64,000 nucleotides of DNA from assembly GCA_943736015.1 (NCBI GenBank), contig OX031064.1, positions 40,723,361-40,787,360 on the forward strand. The letters run 5' to 3'. Shown one piece after another: positions 52,397 through 63,480 of this stretch. This DNA is from Tridacna crocea. Taxonomy: Eukaryota; Mollusca; Bivalvia; Cardiida; Cardiidae. Under the pieces are notes generated by a model. That model saw only the letters and a program-made list of their open reading frames with translations. It made no database searches and had not been told where the DNA came from. Position 1 is the first letter of the stretch; each line of letters starts with the position of its first letter. The translations under genes and the position numbers were made by a program.

Positions 52397-52633
52397 TTAA
52401 CCCTTTAACTCATTACCACTCGACAAAATTTTAGACTGGTTCAAATTGAAAGCATTTGCAGACAACAAATTAAAGGTGACTGAAAAATTGAATTTTTTTC
52501 TGGAACGGGTAGAAAACACAGTGGGAAAAGGAGAAAATGCTGGTTACCAGCATTTTCTCCTTTTCCTACAGTGTTTTCAAAAGGCTTCTTTCTCAGGGGC
52601 GTCAAAAGTAGGGATTGTGTGGTAATGGGTTAA
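52397..52633 (-). mobile_element. piggyBac-like palindromic MITE, reverse copy
   Basis: TTAA at 52397 and 52630. Inverted relative to the 12289 copy, whose outer sequence CCCATTACCACACAATCCC it carries at its right end. Its left end sits exactly at the CTTGTTTAA end of the preceding array. Confidence 0.88.
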
Positions 52634-52731
52634 CCATGAACATAATTTTAGACCCTTCCAATTTGACAACATTTGCAGATGGAAAATTTGATATGGCTCA
52701 GATGATCAGATTTGTATTTATTTTGGATTTG

Positions 52732-54532
52732 TTTTTAGCTCACCTTAGCACAAAGTGCTAAAGGTGAGCTATTGTGATCGCCCTATGTCCGTCATCCTTC
52801 ATCCGTCAACAATTTCTTTAAACATCTTCTCCTAAACCACTGGGCCAATCTTCATAAAACTTGGCAGGAATGTTCCTTGGGTGAAGTTTTACCAAAATTG
52901 TTCAAAGAATTTAATTCCATCCATAACTCTAGTTGCCATGGCAACAAAAAAAAAAATGAAATCTTTGAAAATCTTCTTCTCTGAAACTAGAAGGCATAGA
53001 GCTTTGATATTTGGTATGTAGCATCTCCTAATGGACCTCTACCAAGTTTGTTCAAATTATGCCCCTAGAGTCAAATCTTGCCCCACCCCGGGGGATAACA
53101 AGTTTGAGCATAGGAACAAAGAAGGAAAACTTTGAAAATCTTCTCCTCTGAAACTTGAAGGCGTAGAGCTTTGATATCTAGTATGTAGCATCTCCTAGTG
53201 GACCTCTACCAAGTTTGTTCCAATTATGCCTCTGGGGTCAAAACTGGCCCCAATGGGGGGGTCACAAGTTTGAGCATAGGAACAAAGAAGTAAAACTTTA
53301 AAATTATTTACCTCAGAAACTAGAAAGCGTAGAGCTTTGATACTTGGTCGGTTGCATCTCCTAGTGGACCTCTACCTAGTTTGTACAAATAATGTCCCTA
53401 AGATCAAAACTGGCCCCACCCCGGGAGTCACTAGTTTGAGCATAGGAACAAAGAAGGAAAACTTTAAAATTATTTACCTCAGAAACTAGAAAGCGTAGAG
53501 CTTTGATACTTGGTCGGTTGCATCTCCTAGTGGACCTCTACCTAGTTTGTACAAATGATGTCCCTAAGATCAAAACTGGCCCCACCCCGGGAGTCACTAG
53601 TTTGAGCATAGGAACAAAGAAGGAAAACTTTAAAAATTCTTCTCTGATGAAACTAGATAGCGTAGAGCTTTGATATTTAGTATGTGACATCTCCTAGTGG
53701 ACCTTTACCAAGTTTTTTTAAATCATACCCGTGGGGTCAAAATTGGCCCCGCCCTTGGGGTCACAAGTTCGAACATAGGAACAAAGAAAGGAAAATTTAA
53801 AATTCTTCTTCTCTAAAACTAGAAGGCATAGAACTATGATTTTTGGCATGTAGCAATTCCTAGTGGACCTCTACCAAGTTTGTTCATATAATGCCCTTGG
53901 GGTCAAAACTGGCCCTGCCCCAGGGGGTCACAGGTTCAAACATAGCAAGAAAGAAGGAAAACTTTAGAAATCTTCTTCTCTGAAACTTGAAGGTGCAGAG
54001 TTTTGATATTTGGTATGCAGAATCTTCTAGTGGACCTCTACCAAGTTTGGTCATATGATGTCCCTGGGGTCAAAACTGGCAATGCCCTGGAGGTCACAGG
54101 TTGGAACATAGGAACAAAGAAGGATTTCTTTTTCTCTTAAACGGGAAGATGTAGAGCTTTGATATTTGGTATGTAGCATCTTTGAGTGGACCTCTACCAA
54201 GTTTGTTCCAAGGATGCTGCTTTGGTTAAAACTGACCCAGCCCAGGGCCACAAGTTCGAACATAGGACAAAGAGGGAAAATCAAGAATTCTTCTTTGAAA
54301 CTGGAAGGTGTTGAGCTTTGATATTTGATTGCCCTATGTCCGGCATCTGTCGCCCGTCATCCATCAACAATTTCTTTCAATATCTTCTTCTCCTAACCCA
54401 CTGGGCCAATCTTGATGAAACTTGGCAGGGATGTTTCTTGGGTGAAGCTTTACCAAAGTTGTTCAAAGAATTGAATTTCACTTATAAGCTATAGTCTAAG
54501 GTGAGCGTTCCAGGGCCAATGGCCCTCTTGTT
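52732..54532 (+). mobile_element. Complete pearl-like element
   Basis: TTTTTAGCTCACCTTAGCAC with hairpin partner GTGCTAAAGGTGAGCT, then a TGTCCGTCATCC stretch and about eight 165-bp units including a duplicated pair at 53285-53625 that is nearly identical. It ends AGGTGAGCGTTCCAGGGCCA, ATGGCCCTCTTGTT. The best full-length example of this family in the window. Confidence 0.8.
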
Positions 54533-54544
54533 ATTGAAGTTTAA

Positions 54545-54692
54545 TGCCATTTCAACAATAACTTGAAAGGGTAGAAAACATTGTTGGAAAAGAGAAAATG
54601 CTGGTAACCAGCAAATTTTCGTGTTCCCACAATAGTTTCAAAAGCCTCCCCTTATAGGATTGTTGAAACCTGGGATTGTTTGGTCGAGGAAT
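54545..54692 (-). repeat. Partial reverse MITE
   Basis: GGGTAGAAAACATTGTTGGA, AATGCTGGTAACCAGCAAAT and GGGATTGTTTGGTCGAGG. The left outer part is missing. Confidence 0.65.
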
Positions 54693-55122
54693 ATATTTTA
54701 TTTTCTCTATAAAGAATATCATTTTTTTTTTTTTTCGGCAGTAATTTGCCTGCTTTTGAAATGACTTATAGTACAGAAAGAATTTTTAGAATATCATTTT
54801 ATAGTACAGAAAGATTTTTTAGAATATCATCATAATTATAAAAAATAATGTGATATTTTCTGTAATGATTTCTGAAGCAATTTGGAAAATCGTCTAAATA
54901 TATGGAGCAAGGTCATCATATGCAGTATGGGCAGGTGGACTTAGGTTGAAACTTTTTTCCTTTCAATCAATTTTCTGCATTTCAAAGGACTCATATATCT
55001 CATGATTTGGTTGGTGTTACACCAAGCAGATTGTATACATCCATTAATATACCATAACTTGGTTGGTATTATGATGCATTAAACCTTTTTTTGCCAGAGC
55101 ATGGCTCAATTTATGTTTATTG
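54693..55122. other. Non-coding, T-rich
   Basis: A 15-base T run near 54729 and short direct repeats (TATAGTACAGAAAG twice, 54768 and 54802). No gene. Confidence 0.4.
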
Positions 55123-56061
55123 TTTTTAGCTCCAGTGGCCTAAGTCCAGCAGGTTTATGTCATGGCCCAGTGTCTTTCGTGCGTGTGTGAGTCTGCCTGT
55201 CTGTCCGTGTGTTAACTTTTATTTCTAACATCTTCTCTGAAACTACCCATCCAGTTTTGATGAAACTTCACAGAAATATCCTGCCATGGTCCTCTTCAAA
55301 ATTTCTTAAAAGAATTTGATTTCTTTGTTAACTCTGATTGCCATGGCAACAAAACTGGAAAAAAACAAAAAAACGAAGATCTTCTTGTCTGAAACCATTA
55401 GGCATCGGCATGTAAATTTGGTATGTAATCTTATCTAGTGAACCTCTACCATGTTTCTTCAAATTATAGCTCTCAGGTCAATCTTGGTCCTGTCCTGGGG
55501 GTCACAAGTTTTATATGAGTTTATGTAGGGAAAAATTCAAAAATCTACTTGTACCTATTCATTAGACCTTGGGCTACCAAATTTGGCATGGAGCTTTATC
55601 TAGTAGATGTGTACCAAGGATGCCCAAATTATAACCCCTGGATCAAATTTTGCCCAGCCAGGGTGGTTAGGAGTTTTACATGGGCTTATATAGGGAAAAC
55701 TCTAGTCATAGCTAGCCATTTGACCTATGGCTAAAAAATTTAGCCCTGTCTCAGGGGCCTCATGTTTTACAGGATCTTTTTTTGAGGAACTTGGAATTTT
55801 TTTTTTGTTCATATACACATTCTACACTTGTATTATTTGGTATGGGGTTTTATCCTGTTGAATCCACTAGGATTCAAGTAATTATAGCTTTGTGGTCAAA
55901 AATGGCTTTGCCCTGGGGTCATTAGTTTCTCAGGAAGTTATAGAAAAAAGTTTGTATGTCTTCTAGTTTGAAACCAATTGGCCAAGTATTGCAGTCCTTG
56001 GTGTAAGTTTTTTCACTTATTAGCCAGTGGAGCGATACAGGGCCATCTTGGCTCCCTTGTT
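55123..56061 (+). mobile_element. Pearl-like element ending at an exon
   Basis: TTTTTAGCTCCAGTGGCC start, GTGCGTGTGTGAGTCTGCCT, GATTGCCATGGCAACAAAAC and diverged units. It ends AGCCAGTGGAGCGATACAGG, GGCTCCCTTGTT. The last bases form the pyrimidine tract of the acceptor used by the exon at 56066. Confidence 0.7.
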
Positions 56062-56065
56062 TCAG

Positions 56066-56171
56066 TATCCCAGAATTCCAGCCATGTCTCTAACACTTCA
56101 GAAAATGTGACCCGCCTTCATACATCACTCATTCAAGGTCAACTAGAGGAGTCAATTTTCTCACCTCGCAG
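56066..56171 (+). CDS. Exon of unidentified gene
   Basis: Acceptor CCTTGTTTCAG, donor CAG|GTAACA. Entering with two bases it reads SQNSSHVSNTSENVTRLHTS then LIQGQLEESIFSPR and leaves two bases. Both junction phases fit the neighbours (1 nt from 43785; 2 nt into 57213). Serine/asparagine-rich with a C-terminal helix. Probable phosphorylation-type SPR ending. No family recognised. Confidence 0.6.
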
Positions 56172-57212
56172 GTAACATTGCTGCTTTTATCAATATAATT
56201 TCTTATTTTGATTTACAAGAAAGATGACTCTTGAAGCTGTCTTGTCTACTGTGTAGTGGATTATCTCCCTACATAAGGTTTTATTGATTTTTTCTTGTTT
56301 TACAAAGAAATTTCTCACAATCTAATAGTATAATACAGTTACGCTCCACATATATATATTGTGTACACTGGCATGCTGAAGGGAAAAGCATGTCAGAAGT
56401 CTGTAGACTTCACTACACTTGAAAGCAAAGTCCAATATTGAGATTGTAGTTTCCCTTTGTGCTTATCAATAAATCAGAAAGAACTGATTATCTTTGAAAT
56501 GAATGAATAAGGATTATTTTTCAAAATAAATGAACATGCTTATATTTATCATCTTTTGTAGTTATTCTAAAACAAACATACAGGGTTGATAATCCCTTAA
56601 TTATGTAAACATATTGTGAAATGTCAGAGATCATACACTGTAATGTTACATAAAATAAAACTAATGATTGTTTGAAGCAACTAATCTAGCTGTTTACTTT
56701 TGCCAGTTAATCTAAAAGTGAATAGTTATTTACTGTAGAGTTGTTTAAATTCACATTGAAATGAAAATGCACCAAATGTCTATCACAGGGACTTCATGCA
56801 CCAAACTGCACATTTTACCAAGGTTTCCGTGATGGAAGTTTTCACTGGGGCACTCAGGTGGTAATTTCCATTACCCAAGTGTTCTCTATTTGTAAAACCA
56901 TAAAACAGAAAACATTCACTGGAATACATGTACATGTCAGAATGATAAAACTTTGCAGTGTAATAAATTTGATGTTTGTGAGTTGGCAGGGCACTTCGAA
57001 ACTTGTACATGGCCCTGCCACCTGACTGTACAGCTAATAAAGTATCAAGTAAATATGTGGTGTTCTTATATTCTTCCAGCTGCTATCTTACATTTGATAG
57101 ATCATTTGCCATGGAAATGCGAAACCCTTTACTTGAGAGTTGTTCAAACTCAGGATAGTTTGGTAAAGAAAATAAGTTCTACTTAAAATCTTTGTTTTTG
57201 GGTACCTTACAG
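56172..57212 (+). other. Intron, no other feature
   Basis: AT-rich sequence between two exons of the unidentified gene. Nothing recognisable. Confidence 0.45.
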
Positions 57213-57303
57213 ATTAGTGCCTCAGGCCTCAGAGCCTCGATCTCCAGGACATGGACCCCCCGCACATAGCCTTGACATGTCTGATAGTGATGAATTTGCA
57301 GAG
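57213..57303 (+). CDS. Exon of unidentified gene
   Basis: Acceptor GGGTACCTTACAG, donor GAG|GTTTGT. It reads LVPQASEPRSPGHGPPAHSL then DMSDSDEFAE after completing an arginine codon with two bases from 56171, and ends in phase 0. Higher in GC than its surroundings, as expected of coding sequence. Proline/serine-rich linker ending in an acidic DMSDSDEF motif, a typical casein-kinase-2 site. Confidence 0.65.
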
Positions 57304-57570
57304 GTTTGTGTTTCTAAGCTTTTCCTTTTGTTTCAGACACTTGTGTGATTAAGAAAGAAAACTTTTAATGATACAAGAATTATTTGACCACAATTTAATG
57401 CTTGACCATGCATCTGTACTTTAACCTGAATTAGATATAGCAAGATAGAAGTCTTTGTAGGACAGATAACACATGCAAGAATGGATAAAAAAGATGCTAG
57501 TTACCAGAATTTTTGTTCCATCTCAAAATATTCACAAAATACTTTTCCTCTGGGTTGCTAGAAAACTGTA

Positions 57571-57641
57571 TTGTTATACCTCCCTCAACAAAGTGGAGGA
57601 GGGTATACTGGAATCACCATGGCTGTCTTTCTATCTGTCTG

Positions 57642-57680
<39 letters not shown>

Positions 57681-57800
57681 GTTTAGCTGTCTTTCAGTAG
57701 ACACAAATTTGTCCATCAAAACACTCCAACACTTTTTTAGGTACTGAACTCAAATTTACACACAGTGTTCTTATATGTATGAACTTGTGAATGTACAGTA
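57571..57800 (+). repeat. 5' module of another pearl-like element with ATCT microsatellite
   Basis: GTTATACCTCCCTCAAC pairs with GTGGAGGAGGGTATAC to form a hairpin like those at 914 and 25435, followed by (TCTA)n at 57641-57680. Microsatellite next to the hairpin is a known pearl-family trait. No core array or 3' end seen. Confidence 0.55.
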
Positions 57801-58081
57801 CAACTCCTCTATTACTGTTAAGACCACTCATGGTACTTTTAAAATTTGGTCTTATTAGTGGGGTGGTCTGATTTCACATGCCTACATTTTGATATAAACC
57901 CAGGCTCTGAGTAGACTTTTGCAGGGCTAAATGATATGAATTGTAAATGCATTTGATTTAGGGAAGCCTAAGTAAACAAATGAAAATGACAACATTTTCA
58001 TATTCACTGAAAAGTTTTATTTTTTCTTGAATTTGTTAAATAAATCCACCTGTAAAAGCATGCCTATTCGTAATTGCCTAT

Positions 58082-58310
58082 TTAATTCTTTATGAAACAA
58101 CCAAATTTCAGATTGGTCCAAATTGAAAGCACTTGCAGATGAAAAAATAGATGTAACTCATTAATTGAAATTTGTTTCCAGCTGGGTTGAAAACATTGTG
58201 GGAAATGGGAAAAATGCTGGTTTCCAGCATTTTCCCCTTTTCCCATGATGTTTTCTAAAGGCTTCTATCTCAGGGTCGTAAGAAGCAGGGATTGTTTTGG
58301 AAATGGTTAA
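58082..58310 (-). mobile_element. piggyBac-like palindromic MITE, reverse copy
   Basis: TTAA on both sides, GATTGGTCCAAATTGAAAGC side at left, palindrome arm GAAAACATTGTGGGAAATGG, GGGATTGTTTTGG side at right. Confidence 0.85.
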
Positions 58311-58787
58311 AACAATCATACATAGGTACATTAATTAACTAAATGCATCTGAAGACTAAAGGATCTTATATTGGTACTGACAGAATTTCTGCCTTTTCAC
58401 TTCGTGTAGTCTTAAGAACTCATATTCCAACCGCTGAATTTATTCTAAAACAAAGAATTTCGAATAAGTGTTGATCTTTGAACGTTTGACATCTACGGAC
58501 CCCCCCCCTTTTTTTTTTCATCCAAGTAGATCATTTGAACATGCCTGCTAATCGTCGATCTCACAGTCTTTGTGTTCATTTGTTAACAATAACATAATCG
58601 TTACAGAATAATTGCAGTATGTAAAGTGCCAAATTCAAAATGATAATCCCATCTCGATCACATCTAAACCCAAACGCCTAAGCTATAAACAATGAATCCT
58701 GATCACCTGGATGTAGACATGTTTGTCATCCGGGTCAGCGGCGTGTGATAAACCACTTGATTGCCATGTGAAAGACAAATCAATGGT
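58311..58787. other. Intronic, nothing recognised
   Basis: Contains a C8T11-type homopolymer patch at about 58500-58520. Confidence 0.4.
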
Positions 58788-59017
58788 TTAACCCTTTACC
58801 ACACAATCCAGAGTTTTAACGACCCTGAAGAAGAAAGCTTTTGAAAACATTGTGGGAAAAGAAGAAAATGCTGGTAACCAGCATTTTCTTCTTTTCCCAC
58901 AATGTTTTCTACTGTTCCCAAAACAAATTTAGATTCTTGAATCAAATTTATTTTGGTGTCAGCAAATGCTTTCAAAATGGACTGGTCCTAACATTTTGTT
59001 GAGTGGTAAAGTGTTAA
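58788..59017 (+). mobile_element. piggyBac-like palindromic MITE, forward copy
   Basis: TTAACCCTTTACCACACAAT start, perfect palindrome (GAAAACATTGTGGGAAAAGA, AGAAAATGCTGG, mirror) and GTGGTAAAGTGTTAA end. Confidence 0.92.
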
Positions 59018-59754
59018 AAATCCATTCACATGTCATTTGATTATCTTACGTAACATCCTGATTAATTAACACAATCATGTTACAATCAATGGTCAGTGGA
59101 CAAACAACAGACCGATAATTGATTGTCAATTCCATCGGACCCAAGAACATTCGTACATGTGGCACAGTCTATGGTTTGCCGTTACGGATGCGTGAAAATT
59201 AGCTGGTTGTAAAGAATGTTATGTCAGTCGAGCGGTCGTTTCTCGGGGTTAAAATCCACAGGTAAATTCATATTGGTACTGAAAATGGTGGTCGTAATTT
59301 CGGAGTAGCGGGGTTCTTGTATTTCCGGGTTTATTATCATTGATCTTGAAGAAGGAAAAATTCCGTTCTGGCAAAAATTGTTCTTAATAGCGGGTTGCTC
59401 ACATTGCCGGGTGGTCGGGAGGAGAGGTTTTACTGTACATGTATTTTTGTGACCCTGCTGAGATTTGTTGCAGAATTATCTCCCCTTGAACTTTTCAACT
59501 TTTTTTTTCCTTGTACCAAACCATTCTGCATTTTATGACAAAGACTTGTTTTTGTGACAAGGAGCTGGGAAGGTATAATCTTGTTTAGTGATAGCTCTAG
59601 TTAAGTTTATGATAAAACAAGATGATGAGATGGATATTTAAAATGTTTAGTTGAAGTTGAATACTGTAGTCAACACAATGTTGGGTGTTTTACACTCTAA
59701 TCCTGCTATTTTAGAAACTCTGAAAAAGTTTTTTATGTGGCTCTTATGACTGAA

Positions 59755-59890
59755 TTTGTCTTTGCAAGGGCTGAAAACATTATAGGAAAAGGACATGTTT
59801 TGCTAACCAACATTTTCTCCTTTTCTAACAATGTTTATAATGCCAACTTCACCATGTTCCTTTAAATTTGTAGTTGGTTAGTAAAGACTT
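59755..59890 (+). repeat. Diverged MITE fragment
   Basis: GAAAACATTATAGGAAAAGG and mirror TTTCTCCTTTTCTAACAATG. The termini are not recognisable. Confidence 0.55.
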
Positions 59891-60426
59891 TTTTTGGCCA
59901 ATATGGCATAACAAAGTCCATGGTACACAGGATTTGACAGGGCTTGAAGAATTTTTCAAGATCAACTTACAAATGGGATAAGAAAACCACTCACCCTTAA
60001 TTACTTTTTGCTCATCCGGCAGGAGAGTTATAATGAAATAGATAATTCAAACATATAACTTTTTATGTCCTAAAAACACCAGAATTTAGCTTCTCATCAT
60101 CTTTCTTTCCTAAGAAGCTTTCACAAACTTTCGCAGACGCCTGAAATCGAGTTACCAGTTTTCTATTCATAGCAACAAACAGGCATGACTGAAATGTACT
60201 GAAAAATACAGAAAGAAAAGTAACATTTAATAACCAGTTTGAAGTGATGCATTTATAATCATTTTATTAGCAGAATTTACCGATTTAATTTGCATCATTC
60301 AATTTGGCTCAGGTTGATTTTAATCGTAATTTATCAAAATGCATATGGCTCTGAATAAACAAAGACATTGGAAGACAAAAGTGATTTATAAGACATCAAT
60401 CAATATCTCCTAGGTGTTTGACTGCC
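59891..60426. other. Intronic, nothing recognised
   Basis: AT-rich, no supported feature. Confidence 0.4.
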
Positions 60427-60652
60427 TTAACTCTTTACCAAACCACAAAATTTTACACTGTTCAAAATTGAAAGCACTTGCAGCGACAAATACAACACAA
60501 AAATTGATTTTTAGTTTCAGAAGACTAGAAAACAATATGGGAAAAGGAGAAATTGCTGGTTACCAGCATTTTCTCCTTTTCCCACAATGTTATTAAAAGG
60601 CTTCTATCTCAGGGTTGTAAATTTAACCAAGGATTGTTTGGTAAAGGGTTAA
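60427..60652 (-). mobile_element. piggyBac-like palindromic MITE, reverse copy
   Basis: TTAACTCTTTACCAAACCAC left, palindrome around 60534-60590, GGATTGTTTGGTAAAGGG plus TTAA right. Confidence 0.9.
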
Positions 60653-61130
60653 ATTAAGCCTTTTATTGATGCCAGCTGATTGGATTAATAATAAAAGATA
60701 TATAAAGAATTTGAATCACGTTTTTTTAATTGATTATGGGACAAAAACGTCGCTTTTCCTGTCACAATAGACTCAGACTTGGCTGATGCTTCTATGTCTT
60801 GTGCATAGTTGTTGACCATTTGCAAATTTCTGCTTGTCTAAAAGCCGACCTGACTCGTCATGACGAGTGGACAGGTGGAATTTTAAAGGCCCCCTTGAGA
60901 ACAGGAGGTTGCTTGATGGAATCACCAGCTGAGCCTTTTTTTTTTTTTTCGAAAATTTATGGCAGTCATTGTGACAGGAATCATTCCTCTCTGACCACTG
61001 ATCATTATGTTTGAAAGCAGCCAGAGGCTTTGGAGGGACATTTTTCAAAGGACTGGTTGAATGAAACCGAGGAAAGCAGTAATAGGTTGACTGGCTGCTA
61101 CAAAATAATTGAAATGATGTATAAAAAGGG

Positions 61131-61365
61131 TTAACTCTTTACCAAACATTCCTGACTTTTAATGACCCTGAGAACGAAGCCCTTTGAAAACATTTTTGAA
61201 AAAGGAGAAAATGCCGGTGACAACCATTTTCTCTTTTTTCCTCAATGTTTTCTACCATTTACAAAACAAATTTGAAATTTTCAGTCACTTTTACCGGTAT
61301 TTGTTGTCTGCAAATGCTTTCAATTTGGACCAGTCTAAAAATTTTGTCGTTTGTTAAAGAGTTAA
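61131..61365 (+). mobile_element. piggyBac-like palindromic MITE, forward copy
   Basis: TTAACTCTTTACCAAACATT start, palindrome slightly degraded, GTTAAAGAGTTAA end. 43 bases upstream of the exon at 61408. Confidence 0.85.
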
Positions 61366-61407
61366 ACATCATACAGTCAATCAAAATTATTATTATTATC
61401 CTTTCAG

Positions 61408-61568
61408 TTACCCGAAAGGAAAGGATATCAGGTTCCCACAGAAGTGATTTGTATTGATGTGTCACGTCAAACCATGGACCCTGATGTTTCAGAGGTTGAT
61501 ATCAGGATTGGGATGGATGAACCTTCAGTTAGAGTTATCTGCCATTCACCGAAGAGTCACTCATTTAA
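61408..61568 (+). CDS. Exon of unidentified gene (last seen)
   Basis: Acceptor TTATTATCCTTTCAG, donor AA|GTAAGA. Phase 0 entry reads LPERKGYQVPTEVICIDVSR then QTMDPDVSEVDIRIGMDEPS and VRVICHSPKSHSF, leaving two bases. This is the most ordered-looking segment of the gene, with alternating hydrophobic residues (EVICIDV, EVDIRIG, SVRVIC) suggesting beta strands. The gene continues beyond the window. Family not recognised. Confidence 0.7.
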
Positions 61569-61636
61569 GTAAGATTGCTTTTCCTTCATTCTTTACCAGA
61601 GAACAAAATTTAAGATTTTTTCATATCAAAATCATT

Positions 61637-61867
61637 TTAACCCTTTACCAAACAAGAAAGTTTTAGACTGGTCCAAATTGAAAGCACCTGTAGATGACAA
61701 CATAAAAATAAATTAAAAAATGGAAATTTTGTTTCCAGCAGGGTAGAAAACATTGTGGGAAAAGGAGAAAATGCTGATTACCAGCATTTTCTCCTTTTCC
61801 CACAATGTTTTCCAAAGGCTTCTATCTCATGGTCGTAAAAAACAGGGATTGTGTGGTAAAGGGTTAA
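61637..61867 (-). mobile_element. piggyBac-like palindromic MITE, reverse copy
   Basis: TTAACCCTTTACCAAACAAG left, GACTGGTCCAAATTGAAAGC, near-perfect palindrome at 61746-61811, GTGTGGTAAAGGG plus TTAA right. Confidence 0.92.
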
Positions 61868-61914
61868 GAGAATACCTTGTATACATGTAATACAAGTTGT
61901 GTGATTTTTGTATT

Positions 61915-62143
61915 TTAACCCATTATCACACAATCCCAAATTTAAACGACCCTTAAGAAAATACCTTCTGAAAAAACTGGTGTGAAAGGAAGAAAAAGCT
62001 GGTATCCAGCATTTTCTCCTTTTCCCTCAGTGTTTTCTATTCTTACATGAAAAATCCCATCATTTGAGCCAAACATCATTCATTGTTAGCAGATGCATTC
62101 CTGTTGTACGTCTCCAAAATTTAGTTATGTGATAAGAGGTTAT
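61915..62143 (+). mobile_element. piggyBac-like palindromic MITE, forward copy
   Basis: TTAACCCATTATCACACAAT start. End degraded to GATAAGAGGTTAT. Only 47 bp from the previous copy and opposite in orientation. Confidence 0.82.
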
Positions 62144-62154
62144 AGAACAAAGTA

Positions 62155-62235
62155 CTTGAAAAAAATTTTAAAAAATATTGTGGAAAAAGGAAAAGTGCTG
62201 GACTACCAGCATGTTTAGCTTTTTATACATAAAAG
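62155..62235 (+). repeat. MITE core fragment
   Basis: AAATATTGTGGAAAAAGGAA, GTGCTGGACTACCAGCATGT. Outer parts missing. Confidence 0.55.
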
Positions 62236-62369
62236 CCAAAACAGATAATTTTCCTCTATATCTTGCCTGTAAAAGATGGAGTTAAGACTTGATGTGACAT
62301 TTTCCATTTGACACAATTTTCCAAGTGATTTATCACAAAGAAATTATGGTAAGTCTTTCTGTTTTTAAC

Positions 62370-63480
62370 TTGACTTGTGCGCTATCACTCACCGTCCGTT
62401 GGCATCCGTTGTCTGTAAGTCTGTTCATATTTTTTGTTTACACTCTAGCATATATACAATTTATAACCAGTCAGCACCAAAGTTGGTCTAAATGTAGTTG
62501 TTAATAAGATCTCTGATAAGTTCGATTATCGGTCTAATTGGACCAGAACTACTTGAGTTATATGCCCTTAAACCAGAAAAATTGCTATATTTGACTTTGT
62601 TTATACTCTAGCATCTACAGATATCAACCAATCAGCACCAAATTTGGTCAAAATAGTTATATATTACCATAAGATCTCAGTTGAGTTCAATGAGTCTAAT
62701 TGGACCAGAACGACTGGAATTATTTGCCTTTGGATTTGAAAAATTACTATAATTTGACTTTGCATCTCTAGCATGTACAATTTTTAACAAATTGGCACCA
62801 AATTTGGTCAAAATATATGACCATAATATCTCAGATGAGTTCCATAATGGGTCTAATCGGCTCAAACCAATTGGAGTTATTTGTCCATAAGATCTCAGAT
62901 GAGTTGAGTGGGTTTAAGCAGACCAGAACGAGTAGAGTTAATTGCCCATGAATTAGAAAAATTGCTATAATTATTTGACTTTCTTTACTCTGTAGCATCC
63001 ACAATATTTAACCAATCAGCACCAAACTTAGTCAAAATATATATGACCATAAGATCTCGGATAAGTTTGATAGTGGCTTTAAGCAGGCCAGAGTGACTGG
63101 AATTAATTGCCCTTGAATTTGAAAAATTGCCGTATTTGACTTTGTTTACAGTCTAACATCTACAATTTTGGTCAAAATATATATGACTATAAAATCTCTG
63201 ATGAGTTTGATTATGGGCCTTATTGGAACAGGAAAAGCTGGAGTTGTCTGCATTTAAATTAGAAAAATTGCTGTATTTATGTTTGTTTACACTGTAGTAT
63301 CTGCAAATATCGACCAATCAGCACCAAACTTGTTCAAAATATATGGGACCATAAGATCTAGAATAAGTTCCAATATGGGACTTACCAGACCAGAACAAGT
63401 GGAGTTCTTTGCCCTTGAATTAGAAAGTTCTATAGAATTGTTCTTAGTCTGGAGCATAGCTTTTTCATCTACAGTCTGAA
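62370..63480 (+). repeat. Tandem core, about 150-165 bp x 7
   Basis: Units share TTTGACTTTGTTTACACTCT, AGCATCTACA, ACCAATCAGCACCAAATTTG, GACCATAAGATCTCAGATGA and GGACCAGAACGACTGGAGTT. A GTCCGTTGGCATCCGTTGTC stretch before it (62393) is a pearl-type 5' feature. Confidence 0.75.

Noticed and set aside
57473-57700. ORF ending in repeated LSIYLSIY
   Set aside because: The C-terminal half is the ATCT microsatellite.
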